Positions 1-9,390 are shown, counted from the first letter of the stretch. The stretch: 64,000 nucleotides of DNA from Nocardiopsis sp. JB363 (GCF_900143625.1 NZ_FRFF01000102.1:1-64000), one strand, 5' to 3'. Program-made: numbers and translations. Notes: a model not told the origin generated them from the letters alone.

Positions 1-250
1 GACGGCAGTTGGCGGCTATCGGGGAAGCGGGGAGTGGGGTCAGGGACCCAAAAGCACCGGCCCTACGGGCCCTGGGGGCCCTCACGGGCCGCCGGGCTTC
101 GCCCGATCCGGCCGCAGCCGGCCGAATCCCTACCCGGCCGCCTGGTGTCCTCGTTAAGCGCGTCGCCACTACGTGACGGGTCAGGTCACGAAGGGCCCGC
201 TACAGGTCCGGCTCGGGGCGGGCCGCGTCCCAGCGGTAGCCGGCACTGGT
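1..250. repeat. Left copy of a 230-250-bp inverted repeat
   Basis: This GC-rich block is nearly the reverse complement of 2009..2241: base 1 corresponds to 2241, the outer 23 bases are identical, and the copies drift only by scattered substitutions and small indels (mostly at 75..100). The two copies enclose the DUF222/HNH gene in inverted orientation. The left copy may continue beyond the window edge. No coding frame in it looks real. Confidence 0.85.
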
Positions 251-500
251 GGAGGTGGGCCGGTCACTCCCCAGCACCGGTGCGGGCGTGTGTACCAGTG
301 CTAATACCGGTGCGGGGGTGCATGTGCTGGCGAGACCCCCGGCGGGAGTCATTCTGGCCCTTGGATATGGCTCTGGGTGGGGGGTTCGGTGTGCGGGCAT
401 GGCTGTATCCCCACAAGGCACGGGGCCTTTGGGGTCTGACACCCAACCAGGGGTGTTCTCTCGGGGGTGGTGTTCCACCTGATGGAAACGCGTGGCGATG
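251..500. other. Noncoding stretch beside the HNH gene
   Basis: No convincing gene is seen here. It holds two copies of accggtgcggg (about 276 and 306) and G-rich runs between the left inverted repeat and the 3' end of the HNH gene. Confidence 0.4.
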
Positions 501-1865
501 CTAGGCGGTGGCTGGTGCTGGCTCCCCCTCACCGTCCCCGCCGTCCCCGTTCTCTTTCTTCGCTTCCTGGCGGTTCTGGGTGTGGTGGTGCTCCCAGATC
601 TGCTGGTTCGCCTTCACCTGAAGGCGGTGCTTGAGCCGGTTGTGGGTCGAGCACAACAGCTGCATGTTGTCCGAGCTCGTGGCCCCACCCTGGGAGAAGG
701 CGATGATGTGGTCGAACTGCGACCAGCTACGCGGCATATCGCAGCCCTCGTGCCACTCGCAGTGAAACTCCTTATACCCCGCCGCTTGGCGGACGGGGTC
801 GGGGGCGCACCGGTGCTTCTGCCCCACGTCGAGCAGGGTTTTGCCTTCGGCGTCGGTCAGGAAGCGGCGCAACCAACTCTTGGGCGTCAACCGGGAGATC
901 ATCTGGTCGGGGATGACCACCCCATCCTCCGTCACCGCAGGCTCGGCCGTTTGGTCGCCGAGGTAGCGCTTGAGCGGGACGGTGATGTTCAACGTGACCA
1001 CCGGCCGGGGCGCTTTCGCGCACTTGCGGTGGGCCAGAGCGGTCTCGAAGATCCGCATCATCGCGTCATAAGTGCGCTGATGCTTCGGCACCGCCGCACT
1101 GTCCGGCCCGTAGGGTTCGGTGTAGGCGTCCAACCCGGCCTGGATCAGCTGGTTATCCGCACCCGGCCCCCACATGCGCAGCAGGAACCCGCCTTCGAAG
1201 GTGGGCGAGAATTGGGCGCCACGGTTGTCGAAAGTCTCGTCGTAGTCCCGGTCGGCTTTGTCGGGGTCCAGTTGGGCGACGAACCATTTCGCCGCGTCCC
1301 GCAACTGCCGCACCGACGCTTTCGGGCATTCCTTCTTATAGGCGATCAGCCCGAATTCCAGGCGGGCCCGGAAACCCTCCACGTCGGGGTGGTCGGCTTT
1401 GAACGCCTCATCCGCCGAGTCCAGGACCTTCGCCCAGTCGGTCACAGCTTTTTCGGTGGAGGTCGCGATCGCGCACGCTTCACCCAACGACAGGACATCA
1501 CCCTGGAACGCTTCGTCCACCAGGGGGAGTTGCTGGTGGTGCAGGGCTCGGGCCAGGGTGGCGAGGTTGCCGGCCTGGGCGGGGGTGGTGCCCCACTTGT
1601 GGGTGATCCACGCTTTGAGGGTGTTCTGGCCGCCTTTTTCTAACACGGCCCCGGAGGCTTCCATGGTGGCCAGGGCGGGGAGCATCCCGTAGTAGATGCG
1701 ATCCATTTCCCCGTTGATCCGACCGCACTGTTCGAGCGCCTCGTCCTCGGCCCCGATCGGGATATCCCGGCCGGCGAATCCTACCGCCATCTCCCGCGCA
1801 TGGGCCATCGCCTGATCGACCGGGGTGGTCCCGGTCGAGGGCGGTGCGCTGGGAGGAAAGATCAT
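501..1865 (-). CDS. DUF222/HNH endonuclease family protein
   Basis: This 454-residue protein has the layout of actinobacterial DUF222 proteins with a C-terminal HNH nuclease: a long helical N-terminal region, then a zinc-binding HNH module at residues 369-413 (C369 and C375 in CEWHEGC, D385-H386 in FDHI, C405, H408-N409). The family is multicopy in many actinobacteria; the M. tuberculosis REP13E12 repeats are relatives, and one serves as an attachment site for prophage phiRv1. Enzymatic activity is inferred from the motif. The reading frame stays open far upstream, but I place the start at ATG 1865 because that is where family similarity begins and a TATAAT box lies six bases before it, which suggests a leaderless mRNA. 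It stands alone inside an inverted repeat pair, which suggests it moves or spreads as a unit. Confidence 0.85.
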   Translation of the reverse strand: MIFPPSAPPSTGTTPVDQAMAHAREMAVGFAGRDIPIGAEDEALEQCGRINGEMDRIYYGMLPALATMEASGAVLEKGGQNTLKAWITHKWGTTPAQAGNLATLARALHHQQLPLVDEAFQGDVLSLGEACAIATSTEKAVTDWAKVLDSADEAFKADHPDVEGFRARLEFGLIAYKKECPKASVRQLRDAAKWFVAQLDPDKADRDYDETFDNRGAQFSPTFEGGFLLRMWGPGADNQLIQAGLDAYTEPYGPDSAAVPKHQRTYDAMMRIFETALAHRKCAKAPRPVVTLNITVPLKRYLGDQTAEPAVTEDGVVIPDQMISRLTPKSWLRRFLTDAEGKTLLDVGQKHRCAPDPVRQAAGYKEFHCEWHEGCDMPRSWSQFDHIIAFSQGGATSSDNMQLLCSTHNRLKHRLQVKANQQIWEHHHTQNRQEAKKENGDGGDGEGEPAPATA

Positions 1866-1900
1866 ACTCTGATTATATGCCAATGACCAGGAGAATGGCA
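1866..1900 (-). promoter_or_regulatory. Probable leaderless promoter of the HNH gene
   Basis: Read on the minus strand, TATAAT (1877 to 1872) is followed by six bases and then the ATG at 1865, so transcription would start at or beside the A of the start codon. A weak -35 (TGCCAT, 1900 to 1895) lies 17 bases upstream. No ribosome binding site precedes the ATG, which fits leaderless translation. Confidence 0.55.
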
Positions 1901-2008
1901 GCCCTACTCCCGAGTATATTACTTTCTTTTCCCGGGACGCCGGGATTCCTATCATGGAATGGCGCTTGTTGCGGGTTATCCACAACCCTTTTTTCCGCCA
2001 TTGCCATC

Positions 2009-2241
2009 GCCGGTGCCGGCTACCGCTGGGACGCGGCCCGCCCCGAGCCGCACCTGTAGCGGGCCCTTCGTTACCCAGGCCGACGCCCACGGCGACGCGC
2101 TCAACGACACGGCGAGGCGGCTGGGTAGGGATTCGGCCGGCTGCGGCCGGACCGGGCGAAGCCCGACGGGCCGAAGGCCCGGAAGGGCTTTTAGGGCCCT
2201 GACCCCACCTCCCCCTTCCCCGATAGCCGCCAACTGCCGTC
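2009..2241. repeat. Right copy of the inverted repeat flanking the HNH gene
   Basis: Reverse complement of 1..250 with scattered differences. It starts about 140 bp upstream of the HNH start codon. The stretch 1901..2008 between promoter and repeat is AT-richer and holds no gene. Confidence 0.85.
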
Positions 2242-2490
2242 GCAGCGAAGCGGGTCAAGGTGGAGCGCTCTCTCGGCGAAGCCGCCTCAGCGACGACCTT
2301 GACGCGCGTAGCGGAGACGGCCACAATCACGCGGCGGGGAAGGGGGAGACCACCGCAACCCCGCCCGACAACCCCAAGGAACTCGACCTCAGGCGCACCA
2401 CCAACACACCTACGAGACGCCCGACACCCCCAGGGTTTCCCACCCGAGGCGCCCCATAGCAAGAGCCCCGACATTCGCCAGATCACCTGA
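2242..2490. other. Noncoding spacer between repeats
   Basis: No gene recognised. It contains a short dyad, gtcaaggt (about 2252) and accttgac (about 2304), that could form a weak hairpin. The open frames here lack start sites and actinobacterial third-position bias. Confidence 0.35.
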
Positions 2491-2574
2491 ATCCGCACCC
2501 GAAGCCGCACCCGAAGCCGCACCCGAAGCCGCACCCGAATCCGCACCCGAAGCCGCACCCGAAGCCGCACCCGA
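2491..2574. repeat. Seven tandem copies of a 12-bp unit
   Basis: Units of agccgcacccga, two of them varied to atccgcacccga (first and fifth), run without interruption for 84 bp; degenerate copies continue to about 2607. The period is a multiple of three, but no supported gene covers it. It is a candidate variable-number locus between pgl and the HNH unit. Confidence 0.85.
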
Positions 2575-2674
2575 GCCGCGCCCGGGCCGCACCCGAGCCG
2601 CGCCCGCCGTTCCGCGCCTGAACATGGCGATGCCCTGGCAGGGAACCCCCACCAGGGCATCGCTCGTTCTTACG

Positions 2675-2716
2675 CTTGTTCTGGTTCCAGTTCTGGTTCT
2701 GGTTCTGGTTCCGGCT
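2675..2716. repeat. Six-bp ttctgg-type tandem repeat
   Basis: A run of ggttct/ggttcc units lies just downstream of the pgl stop codon, and short ctcgacct repeats follow at 2731..2752. It is a simple-sequence tract in an otherwise unremarkable intergenic region. Confidence 0.7.
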
Positions 2717-2772
2717 CTACGTCCGCACCTACCTCGACCTCTACCTCGACCCCGGCGTTTGCATCTACGCCG

Positions 2773-3534
2773 CTACAGCTTCGAGGCAGCCGCCTCGTCC
2801 AGCCAGAACACTGTCTTCTCGCTGCCCTTCACACCCGAGACCGGTGCCTCGTCGACACCGGCCCCCGACAACCCCAGGCGCACGGCCTCGGACTTGGACT
2901 CACCGGCGGCCAGGACCCATACCTGCTGCGCGGTGTTGATCGCCTGCAGGGTCAGGCTCACCCGGGTGGGCGGCGGCTTGGGGGAGTCGTGCACCGCCAC
3001 CGCGGCCGCCTCGTTCTCCCGGACCCCCGGTAGCCCGGGGAACAGCGAGGCGACATGCGCGTCCGGGCCCAACCCCAACAGACACACGTCGAACGCCGGC
3101 ACGGGTCCCGCCCCTCGGGCGGCCACGGACAGCGCTGCCGAGTAGTTGGTCGCCGCCCGCTCCGCCTCGGAGTGGTCGGTCCCGTCCGAGGCCGGCATCG
3201 GGTGCACGTTCTCGGCCGGGATGTCGATGTCGTCGATCAGCGCCTCGCGGGCCTGGGTCTCGTTGCGCTCGGCGTCCCCTTCGGGAAGGAAACGCTCGTC
3301 GCCCCACCACAGGTGCACGTGCGACCACTTCATGCCGCTGGCCTTGGCCTCGTCGCGCAGGGCGGCGAGGGTCTGGATACCGACCCCGCCACCGGTCAGC
3401 ACCAGGTGGAAGTCGCGCTCGGCGGTCTCGGCGCTCACGATCAGTTTCGCCAACCGCGACGCCGCGCTCTGCGCCAGCTGCGCCGCGTCGTTGGTGCGGA
3501 CGATCTCCGGCTGGTTCAGCTCCGGCTCGCTCAT
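2773..3534 (-). CDS. pgl: 6-phosphogluconolactonase
   Basis: At 253 residues this is a full-length DevB/SOL-type lactonase that hydrolyses 6-phosphogluconolactone to 6-phosphogluconate in the oxidative pentose phosphate pathway. Family signatures seen are LTGGG near residue 47, the VHLWWGDERF block near residue 73, LLGLGPDAHVASLFPG in the middle, and a C-terminal VKGSEKTVFWLDEAA. It is cytosolic and soluble. It is the last gene of tkt-tal-zwf-opcA-pgl; its ATG follows the opcA stop after one base, so the two are probably translationally coupled. I see no clear terminator behind it, only tandem repeats. Confidence 0.95.
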   Translation of the reverse strand: MSEPELNQPEIVRTNDAAQLAQSAASRLAKLIVSAETAERDFHLVLTGGGVGIQTLAALRDEAKASGMKWSHVHLWWGDERFLPEGDAERNETQAREALIDDIDIPAENVHPMPASDGTDHSEAERAATNYSAALSVAARGAGPVPAFDVCLLGLGPDAHVASLFPGLPGVRENEAAAVAVHDSPKPPPTRVSLTLQAINTAQQVWVLAAGESKSEAVRLGLSGAGVDEAPVSGVKGSEKTVFWLDEAAASKL

Positions 3535-3535
3535 C

Positions 3536-4456
3536 TCACGCTCCGCTTCCAGCGAGCATCGGCCCCAGGTGTCGGGCCGCGCTCACGTATGTTTCGTCGG
3601 GGTCCAGGCGGCGCAGTTCCTCGGCCAGGGCCGTGGCGGCGCCTCGCCGGGCCAGGGCCACTCTCTGGTCCGGTTGCGAGAACCTGGTCAGGGTGGCCAC
3701 TCGACCGTCGCGCCGGGAGATCACGATGTCCCCCTGGTCGGTGGTCAGACTCACCTCGGTCAGGCCGGGGCCGTCGGAGACGCCGCGCTCCACGGAGATC
3801 TCCAGGCGTTCGGACAGCCACGCGGCCAGCAACTCGGCGCTCGGGTAGTCGGGTTCGGCCGTCACCTTGGCCCCGGTCACCCATCCGCACGGTTGGTCCA
3901 TGACGCTGGCCAGCAGCGAACGCCATGGGGTCAGCCGGGTCCAGGTCAGGTCGGTGTCCCCCGGCCGGTAGTGGGCCACCCGGTCGAGCAGGTCGCTCAA
4001 CGGGTCCGGAGCGCGTAGGGAGTCGGTGATCCGACGTTGCGCGAGCCGGCCCACCGGGTCGGAGGCAGGGTCGAGCGGACCCTGACCCGGCCACCACACC
4101 ACCACGGGTGCGTCCGGCACCAGCAGGGGAGTGAGCACCGAGTCGGGGTGTTCGCCCAAGGGTCCGTACAGGCGCAGCAGCACCGCTTCGCCGGGCCCCG
4201 AGGTGCCCGGTCGGCGGATCTCGGCGTCGATGGTGGGTTCGGCCTTGGGGTCACGACGGATGAGCGCCACCACCCGGGAGGGGTGTTCGCGCCCCGCCTC
4301 CGTGGCGGCCCGTACGGCGTCGTAGTGGTCGCCCTCGTCGGTGACGATGACCAGGGTGAGCACCATGTTCATGGCACCGCCACCGACGCTGAGCCGTTCG
4401 GCCATGAGCGCCTCGGTGATCTCCGAGGTGGTGGTGCGCGGCAGGTAGAGCGTCAT
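3536..4456 (-). CDS. opcA: Glucose-6-phosphate dehydrogenase assembly protein OpcA
   Basis: This 306-residue protein matches OpcA, an allosteric/assembly partner of G6PDH in cyanobacteria and actinobacteria. The N-terminal half contains the family stretch MNMVLTLVIVTDEGDHYDAV and the characteristic APVVVWWPGQGP (near residue 115), with the DPLSDLLDR region after it. It has no catalytic motifs of its own, as expected for a partner subunit. It sits between zwf (16-bp gap) and pgl (1-bp gap), the standard place for the gene in actinobacteria. The ATG start follows a GAGGAAT ribosome binding site. Confidence 0.95.
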   Translation of the reverse strand: MTLYLPRTTTSEITEALMAERLSVGGGAMNMVLTLVIVTDEGDHYDAVRAATEAGREHPSRVVALIRRDPKAEPTIDAEIRRPGTSGPGEAVLLRLYGPLGEHPDSVLTPLLVPDAPVVVWWPGQGPLDPASDPVGRLAQRRITDSLRAPDPLSDLLDRVAHYRPGDTDLTWTRLTPWRSLLASVMDQPCGWVTGAKVTAEPDYPSAELLAAWLSERLEISVERGVSDGPGLTEVSLTTDQGDIVISRRDGRVATLTRFSQPDQRVALARRGAATALAEELRRLDPDETYVSAARHLGPMLAGSGA

Positions 4457-4472
4457 CGATTCCTCCCGACGG

Positions 4473-6038
4473 TCACGGACGCCGCCAGTGGCGGCCGTCC
4501 CTGGCGAGCAGTTCGTGGGCGGACTCCGGACCCCATGTACCCGAACCGTACTGTTCGGGCTTGCCGTTCTCGGCCCAGTACTCCTCGACCGGGTCCAGGA
4601 TCCGCCAGGACAGCTCCACTTCCTCCTGGCGCGGGAACAGCGGCGGGTCGCCGATGAGCACGTCCAGGATGAGCCGCTCGTAGGCTTCCGGGCTGGCCTC
4701 GGTGAAGGACTGCCCGTAGGCGAAGTCCATGCTCACGTCGCGCACCTCCATGGAGGTGCCCGGCACCTTGGAACCGAACCGCAGGGTCACGCCCTCGTCC
4801 GGTTGGATGCGCAGCACCAGGGCGTTCTGCCCCAGCTCACTGATGTCGGTGCGGGAGAACATCTGCTGTGGCGCGGCCTGGAACACCAACGCCACCTCGG
4901 TGACGCGACGGCCCAGACGTTTGCCGGTGCGCATGTAGAACGGGACGCCCGCCCACCGGCGGGTGCCCACGTTCAGCTTCAGCGCCGCGTAGGTCTCGGT
5001 CACCGAGTCGGAGGGGATGCCCTCCTCCTCCAGGTAGCCGCGCACGGCCTCACCGCCCTGCCAACCTGCGGCGTACTGGCCACGGGCGGTGCCGGTGGCC
5101 AGGTCCTCTGGCAGGCTGACGGCGGAGAGCACCTTCTCCTTCTCCGTGCGGATCGCGTCGGCGTTGTAGGAGACGGGCTCCTCCATGGCCACGAGCGCCA
5201 AGAGTTGCAGGAGGTGGTTCTGCATGACGTCACGGGCGGCGCCGATGCCGTCGTAGTAGCCGGCACGGCCGCCCACACCGATGTCCTCGGCCATCGTGAT
5301 CTGCACGTGGTCGACGTAGCTGCGGTTCCACAACGGTTCGAACAGGGTGTTGGCGAAGCGCAGCGCCAGGATGTTCTGGACCGTCTCCTTGCCCAGGTAG
5401 TGGTCGATGCGGAACACCGACGAGGGTGGGAAGACCTCGTCCACGACCTCGTTGAGTTCCTGGGCGCTCTCCAGGTCGTGACCGAAGGGCTTCTCGATCA
5501 CCACCCGGCGCCACGGGGTGATCCCGCCAGGCCCCGAACCCTCCTCCGCCTTCGCCAGACCGGACCGCTTGAGCTGGGTGACCACGGTCGGGAACAGCTT
5601 GGGCGGCAGCGACAGGTAGAACGCGTAGTTGCCGCCGGTACCGCGCTCCTCGTCCAGCTCGATCACGGTCCGGGCCAGCTCGTCGAAGGCCTCGTCGTCG
5701 TCCAGGGTGCCCTGGACGAACCGCACCCCTTCGCTGAGCTGACGCCATACGTCCTCGCGGAACGGGGTGCGCGCGTGTTTGCGTACGGCCTCCTGGGCCT
5801 CCTGGGCGAAGTCCTGGTCCTCCCAGTCCCGGCGGGCGAAGCCCACCAGACCGAAACCCGGCGGCAGCAGGCCCCGGTTGGCCAGATCGTAGATGCCCGG
5901 CAGCAGTTTCTTGCGCGCCAGGTCGCCCGTGACCCCGAACAACACCAGAACGCTGGGTCCGGCGATCCGGGGAAGTCTTCGGTCCAGGGCGTTGCGGAGC
6001 GGGTTGGGTACCGCTCCCGGCATCACCGGTTCTTTCAC
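4473..6038 (-). CDS. zwf: Glucose-6-phosphate 1-dehydrogenase
   Basis: A 521-residue G6PDH that oxidises glucose-6-phosphate with NADP+ and opens the pentose phosphate pathway. The N-terminal Rossmann nucleotide site is visible ([16 protein letters not shown], about residue 32), as is the substrate-binding signature [19 protein letters not shown] with its catalytic histidine and lysine. The C-terminal domain ends normally (ILDPVEEYW). The start is GTG at 6038 with a GAGAAGAG ribosome binding site just upstream. It works with the adjacent opcA product. A hairpin lies in the 90-bp gap to tal upstream, so zwf-opcA-pgl may be expressed at a different level from tkt-tal. Confidence 0.97.
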   Translation of the reverse strand: MKEPVMPGAVPNPLRNALDRRLPRIAGPSVLVLFGVTGDLARKKLLPGIYDLANRGLLPPGFGLVGFARRDWEDQDFAQEAQEAVRKHARTPFREDVWRQLSEGVRFVQGTLDDDEAFDELARTVIELDEERGTGGNYAFYLSLPPKLFPTVVTQLKRSGLAKAEEGSGPGGITPWRRVVIEKPFGHDLESAQELNEVVDEVFPPSSVFRIDHYLGKETVQNILALRFANTLFEPLWNRSYVDHVQITMAEDIGVGGRAGYYDGIGAARDVMQNHLLQLLALVAMEEPVSYNADAIRTEKEKVLSAVSLPEDLATGTARGQYAAGWQGGEAVRGYLEEEGIPSDSVTETYAALKLNVGTRRWAGVPFYMRTGKRLGRRVTEVALVFQAAPQQMFSRTDISELGQNALVLRIQPDEGVTLRFGSKVPGTSMEVRDVSMDFAYGQSFTEASPEAYERLILDVLIGDPPLFPRQEEVELSWRILDPVEEYWAENGKPEQYGSGTWGPESAHELLARDGRHWRRP

Positions 6039-6090
6039 GGTCTCTTCTCTTTCCGATGGAGAGTGGCCGGTGCCTCGGTGGTGTGCTTCC

Positions 6091-6122
6091 GGGCCGTTCC
6101 AGGGTCGCCCCCGGAACGGCCC
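6091..6122 (-). terminator. Intercistronic hairpin between tal and zwf
   Basis: gggccgttcc and ggaacggccc form a perfect 10-bp stem with a 12-base loop, seven bases past the tal stop codon on the minus strand. No U-tract follows, so it may act as a weak terminator or an mRNA-stabilising element. Confidence 0.6.
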
Positions 6123-6128
6123 GCGATG

Positions 6129-7235
6129 TCAGCCCAGCTTGTCGAGCTTGGCCGACAGAGCGTCCAGCAGGCTCTTCCAGGAATCGACGAACTTGTCGAC
6201 GCCCTCCTGTTCCAGGACGGCGAACACGTCGGTCAGGCTCACCCCGGCGTCCGCGAGAGCGGCGAAGTCGTCCCGGGCCTGTTCGTAGGTGCCCAGAACG
6301 GTGTTGCCGGTGATCCGACCGTGGTCGGCGGTCGCGTCCAGGGTGGCCTGCGGCATGGTGTTCACGGTGTCGCGGGCCACCAGGCCGGTGACGTAGAGGG
6401 TGTCCTCCAAGGACGGGTCCTTGACGCCGGTGGACGCCCACAGCGGACGCTGCGGCTTGGCGCCCCGCTCGGCGAGGGCACGCCACTCGGTGGAGGAGAA
6501 CACCTCGCCGTAGGCCTCGTAGGCCAGCCGCGCGTTGGCCAGCGCGGCCTTGCCCGTCAGCGCGAGCGCCTCGTCGGTGCCGATCGCCTTCAGGCGCTTG
6601 TCGACCTCGGAGTCCACCCGGCTGACGAAGAAGGACGCCACCGAGTGGATCTTCGACAGGTCGTGGCCGTTGACGCGGGCCAGCTCCATGCCCTCCAGGA
6701 ACGCGTCCATCACCTGCCGGTACCGGTCCAGGGAGAAGATCAGCGTGACGTTGACGCTGATGCCCTCGCCCAGGGTCCGGGTGATGGCGGGCAGTCCCGC
6801 GGCGGTGGCGGGGATCTTGACCATCAGGTTGGGTCGGTCCACCAGCCACCACAGCGCCTTGGCCTCGGCGGCGGTGCGCTCGGTGTCGTTGGCCAGACGC
6901 GGGTCCACCTCAAGGGACACGCGACCGTCCACACCGTCGGTGGAGTCGTAGACCGGACGCAGCACGTCCGCGGCCCAACGGATGTCGTAGGCGGTGATGG
7001 CGCGTACCGCCTCCTCCACCGAGACGCCGCGCAGGGCCAGCTCGTGTACCTGCTCGTCGTAGGCCTCACCCTCGGCGAGGGCCTTGTCGAAGATGGTGGG
7101 GTTGGAGGTGACGCCGACCACGTGGTGGGTCGACATCAGCTCGGTCAGGTTGCCGGTCCGGAGACGTTCGCGGCTGATGTCGTCCAGCCAGACCGAAACG
7201 CCCTCCTCGGACAGGTCCTGGAGTGCGTTGCTCAT
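6129..7235 (-). CDS. tal: Transaldolase
   Basis: This 368-residue class I transaldolase transfers dihydroxyacetone units between sugar phosphates in the nonoxidative pentose phosphate pathway. The Schiff-base lysine is in [16 protein letters not shown], and the family signature [11 protein letters not shown] is near residue 44. Its length fits the long actinobacterial TalB-type enzymes. The ATG start has a GGAAGAGGGA ribosome binding site. It is the second gene of the minus-strand operon, 61 bp behind tkt, and hairpins lie in the gaps on both sides. Confidence 0.96.
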   Translation of the reverse strand: MSNALQDLSEEGVSVWLDDISRERLRTGNLTELMSTHHVVGVTSNPTIFDKALAEGEAYDEQVHELALRGVSVEEAVRAITAYDIRWAADVLRPVYDSTDGVDGRVSLEVDPRLANDTERTAAEAKALWWLVDRPNLMVKIPATAAGLPAITRTLGEGISVNVTLIFSLDRYRQVMDAFLEGMELARVNGHDLSKIHSVASFFVSRVDSEVDKRLKAIGTDEALALTGKAALANARLAYEAYGEVFSSTEWRALAERGAKPQRPLWASTGVKDPSLEDTLYVTGLVARDTVNTMPQATLDATADHGRITGNTVLGTYEQARDDFAALADAGVSLTDVFAVLEQEGVDKFVDSWKSLLDALSAKLDKLG

Positions 7236-7260
7236 GGTGTTCCCTCTTCCACTGGAACGA

Positions 7261-7290
7261 GGCCCGCCGCGGGCTCATCCGCGGCGGGCC
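7261..7290 (-). terminator. Intercistronic hairpin between tkt and tal
   Basis: ggcccgccgcgg and ccgcggcgggcc form a perfect 12-bp stem with a six-base loop, just after the tkt stop codon on the minus strand. Without a U-tract it is a partial terminator or processing site at best. Confidence 0.6.
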
Positions 7291-7296
7291 CCTTGA

Positions 7297-9390
7297 TCAC
7301 TTGCCGGACTTGGCGAGGCTCCTGTGAGCCGCTTCGACGACCGCCTCGGGCGTGAAGCCGAACTTCTCGTACAGGACCTCGTAGGGGGCGGAGGCACCGT
7401 AGTGCTCCAGGCTCACCGACTCGCCGGCGTCACCGACGTAGGCGCGCCAACCGAGGGCGATACCGGCCTCGATGGACACGCGGGCGCGGACCGAGGAGGG
7501 CAGCACCTGCTCGCGGTACTCCTCGTCCTGACGGTCGAACCACTCCACGCACGGCATCGAGACCACACGGGTGGGCGTACCCGCTTCCTGGAGGGACTTG
7601 CGGGCGTCCAGCGCGATCGGCACCTCGCTGCCGGTCGCGATGATGATCACCTCGGGGGCCTCGCCCTCGGCCTCGGCCAGCACGTAACCGCCCTTGACCG
7701 CGCCCTCGGCCGGCGCGTACTCCTGCCGGTCCAGGACGGGCAGGTTCTGACGGGTCAGCGCCAGCGCGGACGGACGGTCGCCGTTCTCCAGGACCGAACG
7801 CCACACCACGGCGGTCTCGTTGGCGTCGGCCGGACGGATGACGTCCAGGCCGTGGATGGCGCGCAGCGACCACAGGTGCTCGACCGGCTGGTGGGTGGGG
7901 CCGTCCTCGCCCAGTCCGATGGAGTCGTGCGTCCACACGTAGGTGATGCCCAGCTTCATCAGTGCGGCCAGGCGTACGGCCGGACGCATGTAGTCGCTGA
8001 AGACCAGGAACGTGCCGCCGTAGGGGCGGGTGGGACCGTGCAGGGCGATGCCGTTGAGGATCGAACCCATGCCGTGCTCGCGCACACCGAAGTGCATCAC
8101 GCGCCCGTACGGGTTGCCCGGGAACATCTCGCTGGCGCGGTCGAAGGGCAGGAAGGACGGCTCGCCCTTGGGCGTGGTGTTGTTGGACCCGGCCAGGTCG
8201 GCGGAGCCACCCCACAGCTCGGGCAGCAGCGGGGCCAGCGCGGAGAGCACCTCACCGCTGGCCTTACGGGTGGCCATGCCCTTCTCGCTCGCCTCGAAGG
8301 TGGGAACGGACTTCTCCCACCCCTCCGGAAGACGCTGCCGCACCAGGCGGTCGAACAGCTCGGAACGCTCGCCGGCGCTCTTGTGCCAGGCGTCGAATTC
8401 CACGTCCCAGGTGGAACGGAGCTCACGGCCACGGTCCAGCGCCTTGCGGGTGTGCTCGATCACGGTGTCCTCGACGCCGAACGGCTCGTCGGGCAGGCCC
8501 ATGATCTGCTTGGTGGCGGAGATCTCGTCGGCGCCGATCGCGGCACCGTGGATGGCGCCGGTGTTCTGCTTGTTGGGCGCCGGCCAACCGATGACCGTGC
8601 GCAGACGGATGAAGGTGGGCCGCTCGGTTTCGGCCTTGCCGCGCAGGATCGCCTGGTAGAGAGCCTCGATGTCCTCGACGTACTCGCCGGTGGCGGTCCA
8701 GTCGACGTCCTCGACGTGCCAGCCGTAGGCGGCGTAGCGCGCGGCCACGTCCTCGCTGTGCGCGATGCGGGTGTCGTCCTCGATCGAGATCTTGTTGTCG
8801 TCATAGATCATGATGAGGTTGCCCAGCTGCTGGGTCCCCGCCAGGGCGCTGGCCTCGTGGCTGACGCCCTCCTGGACGTCACCGTCGGAGCAGAACGCGA
8901 AGATGTGGTGGTCGAAGGGGCTGACGCCCGGTCCGGCCTCGGGGTTGAACAGGCCACGCTCGCGGCGGGCGGCCATGGCCATGCCGACGGCGTTGCCCAC
9001 ACCCTGGCCGAGCGGACCGGTGGTGGTCTCCACACCGGGGGTGTGGCTGAACTCGGGGTGGCCCGGGGTGCGGCTGTCCCACTGACGCAGGGACTTCAGG
9101 TCGTCCAGTTCCAGGCCGTATCCGGCGAGGTAGAGCTGGATGTACAGGGTGAGGCTGGAGTGACCGATCGACAGGACGAAGCGGTCACGGCCGGCCCACT
9201 CCGGGTCCGAGGGGTCGTGCTGCATGACCTTCTGGAACAGCAGGTAGGCGGCGGGCGCCAGGCTCATCGCGGTGCCGGGGTGGCCGTTACCCGACTTCTC
9301 TACCGCGTCCATCGCCAGCGCCCGGACCGTGTTGACGGCGCGAAGGTCGAGGTCCGACCACTCCAGAGTCTGCGGGGTGTGGGCGTTCAC
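7297..9390 (-). CDS. tkt: Transketolase
   Basis: A 697-residue thiamine-diphosphate enzyme that moves two-carbon units between ketoses and aldoses. The ThDP/Mg signature is present (FCSDGDVQEGVSHEA in the first domain), as are the N-terminal GNGHPGTAMSLAP, the HDSIGLGEDGPTHQP loop of the pyrimidine domain, and a complete C-terminal domain. It is the first gene of the pentose phosphate operon. Its ATG has a GAAGGAGG ribosome binding site, and the 632-bp divergent region to ctaB should hold its promoter. Confidence 0.97.
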   Translation of the reverse strand: MNAHTPQTLEWSDLDLRAVNTVRALAMDAVEKSGNGHPGTAMSLAPAAYLLFQKVMQHDPSDPEWAGRDRFVLSIGHSSLTLYIQLYLAGYGLELDDLKSLRQWDSRTPGHPEFSHTPGVETTTGPLGQGVGNAVGMAMAARRERGLFNPEAGPGVSPFDHHIFAFCSDGDVQEGVSHEASALAGTQQLGNLIMIYDDNKISIEDDTRIAHSEDVAARYAAYGWHVEDVDWTATGEYVEDIEALYQAILRGKAETERPTFIRLRTVIGWPAPNKQNTGAIHGAAIGADEISATKQIMGLPDEPFGVEDTVIEHTRKALDRGRELRSTWDVEFDAWHKSAGERSELFDRLVRQRLPEGWEKSVPTFEASEKGMATRKASGEVLSALAPLLPELWGGSADLAGSNNTTPKGEPSFLPFDRASEMFPGNPYGRVMHFGVREHGMGSILNGIALHGPTRPYGGTFLVFSDYMRPAVRLAALMKLGITYVWTHDSIGLGEDGPTHQPVEHLWSLRAIHGLDVIRPADANETAVVWRSVLENGDRPSALALTRQNLPVLDRQEYAPAEGAVKGGYVLAEAEGEAPEVIIIATGSEVPIALDARKSLQEAGTPTRVVSMPCVEWFDRQDEEYREQVLPSSVRARVSIEAGIALGWRAYVGDAGESVSLEHYGASAPYEVLYEKFGFTPEAVVEAAHRSLAKSGK

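Noticed and set aside
2491..2574. CRISPR array
   Set aside because: The 12-bp repeats are directly adjacent with no spacers, so this is a simple tandem repeat.
1866..2660. N-terminal extension of the HNH protein through the repeats
   Set aside because: The frame is open to 2660, but it crosses the inverted repeat and the 12-bp tandem repeats and encodes arginine-valine repeats. The leaderless promoter at 1872..1877 fits the shorter protein.
4488..7355. 955-codon open frame on the plus strand
   Set aside because: It is antisense to zwf and tal, which have clear catalytic motifs. Long antisense frames are common at this GC content.
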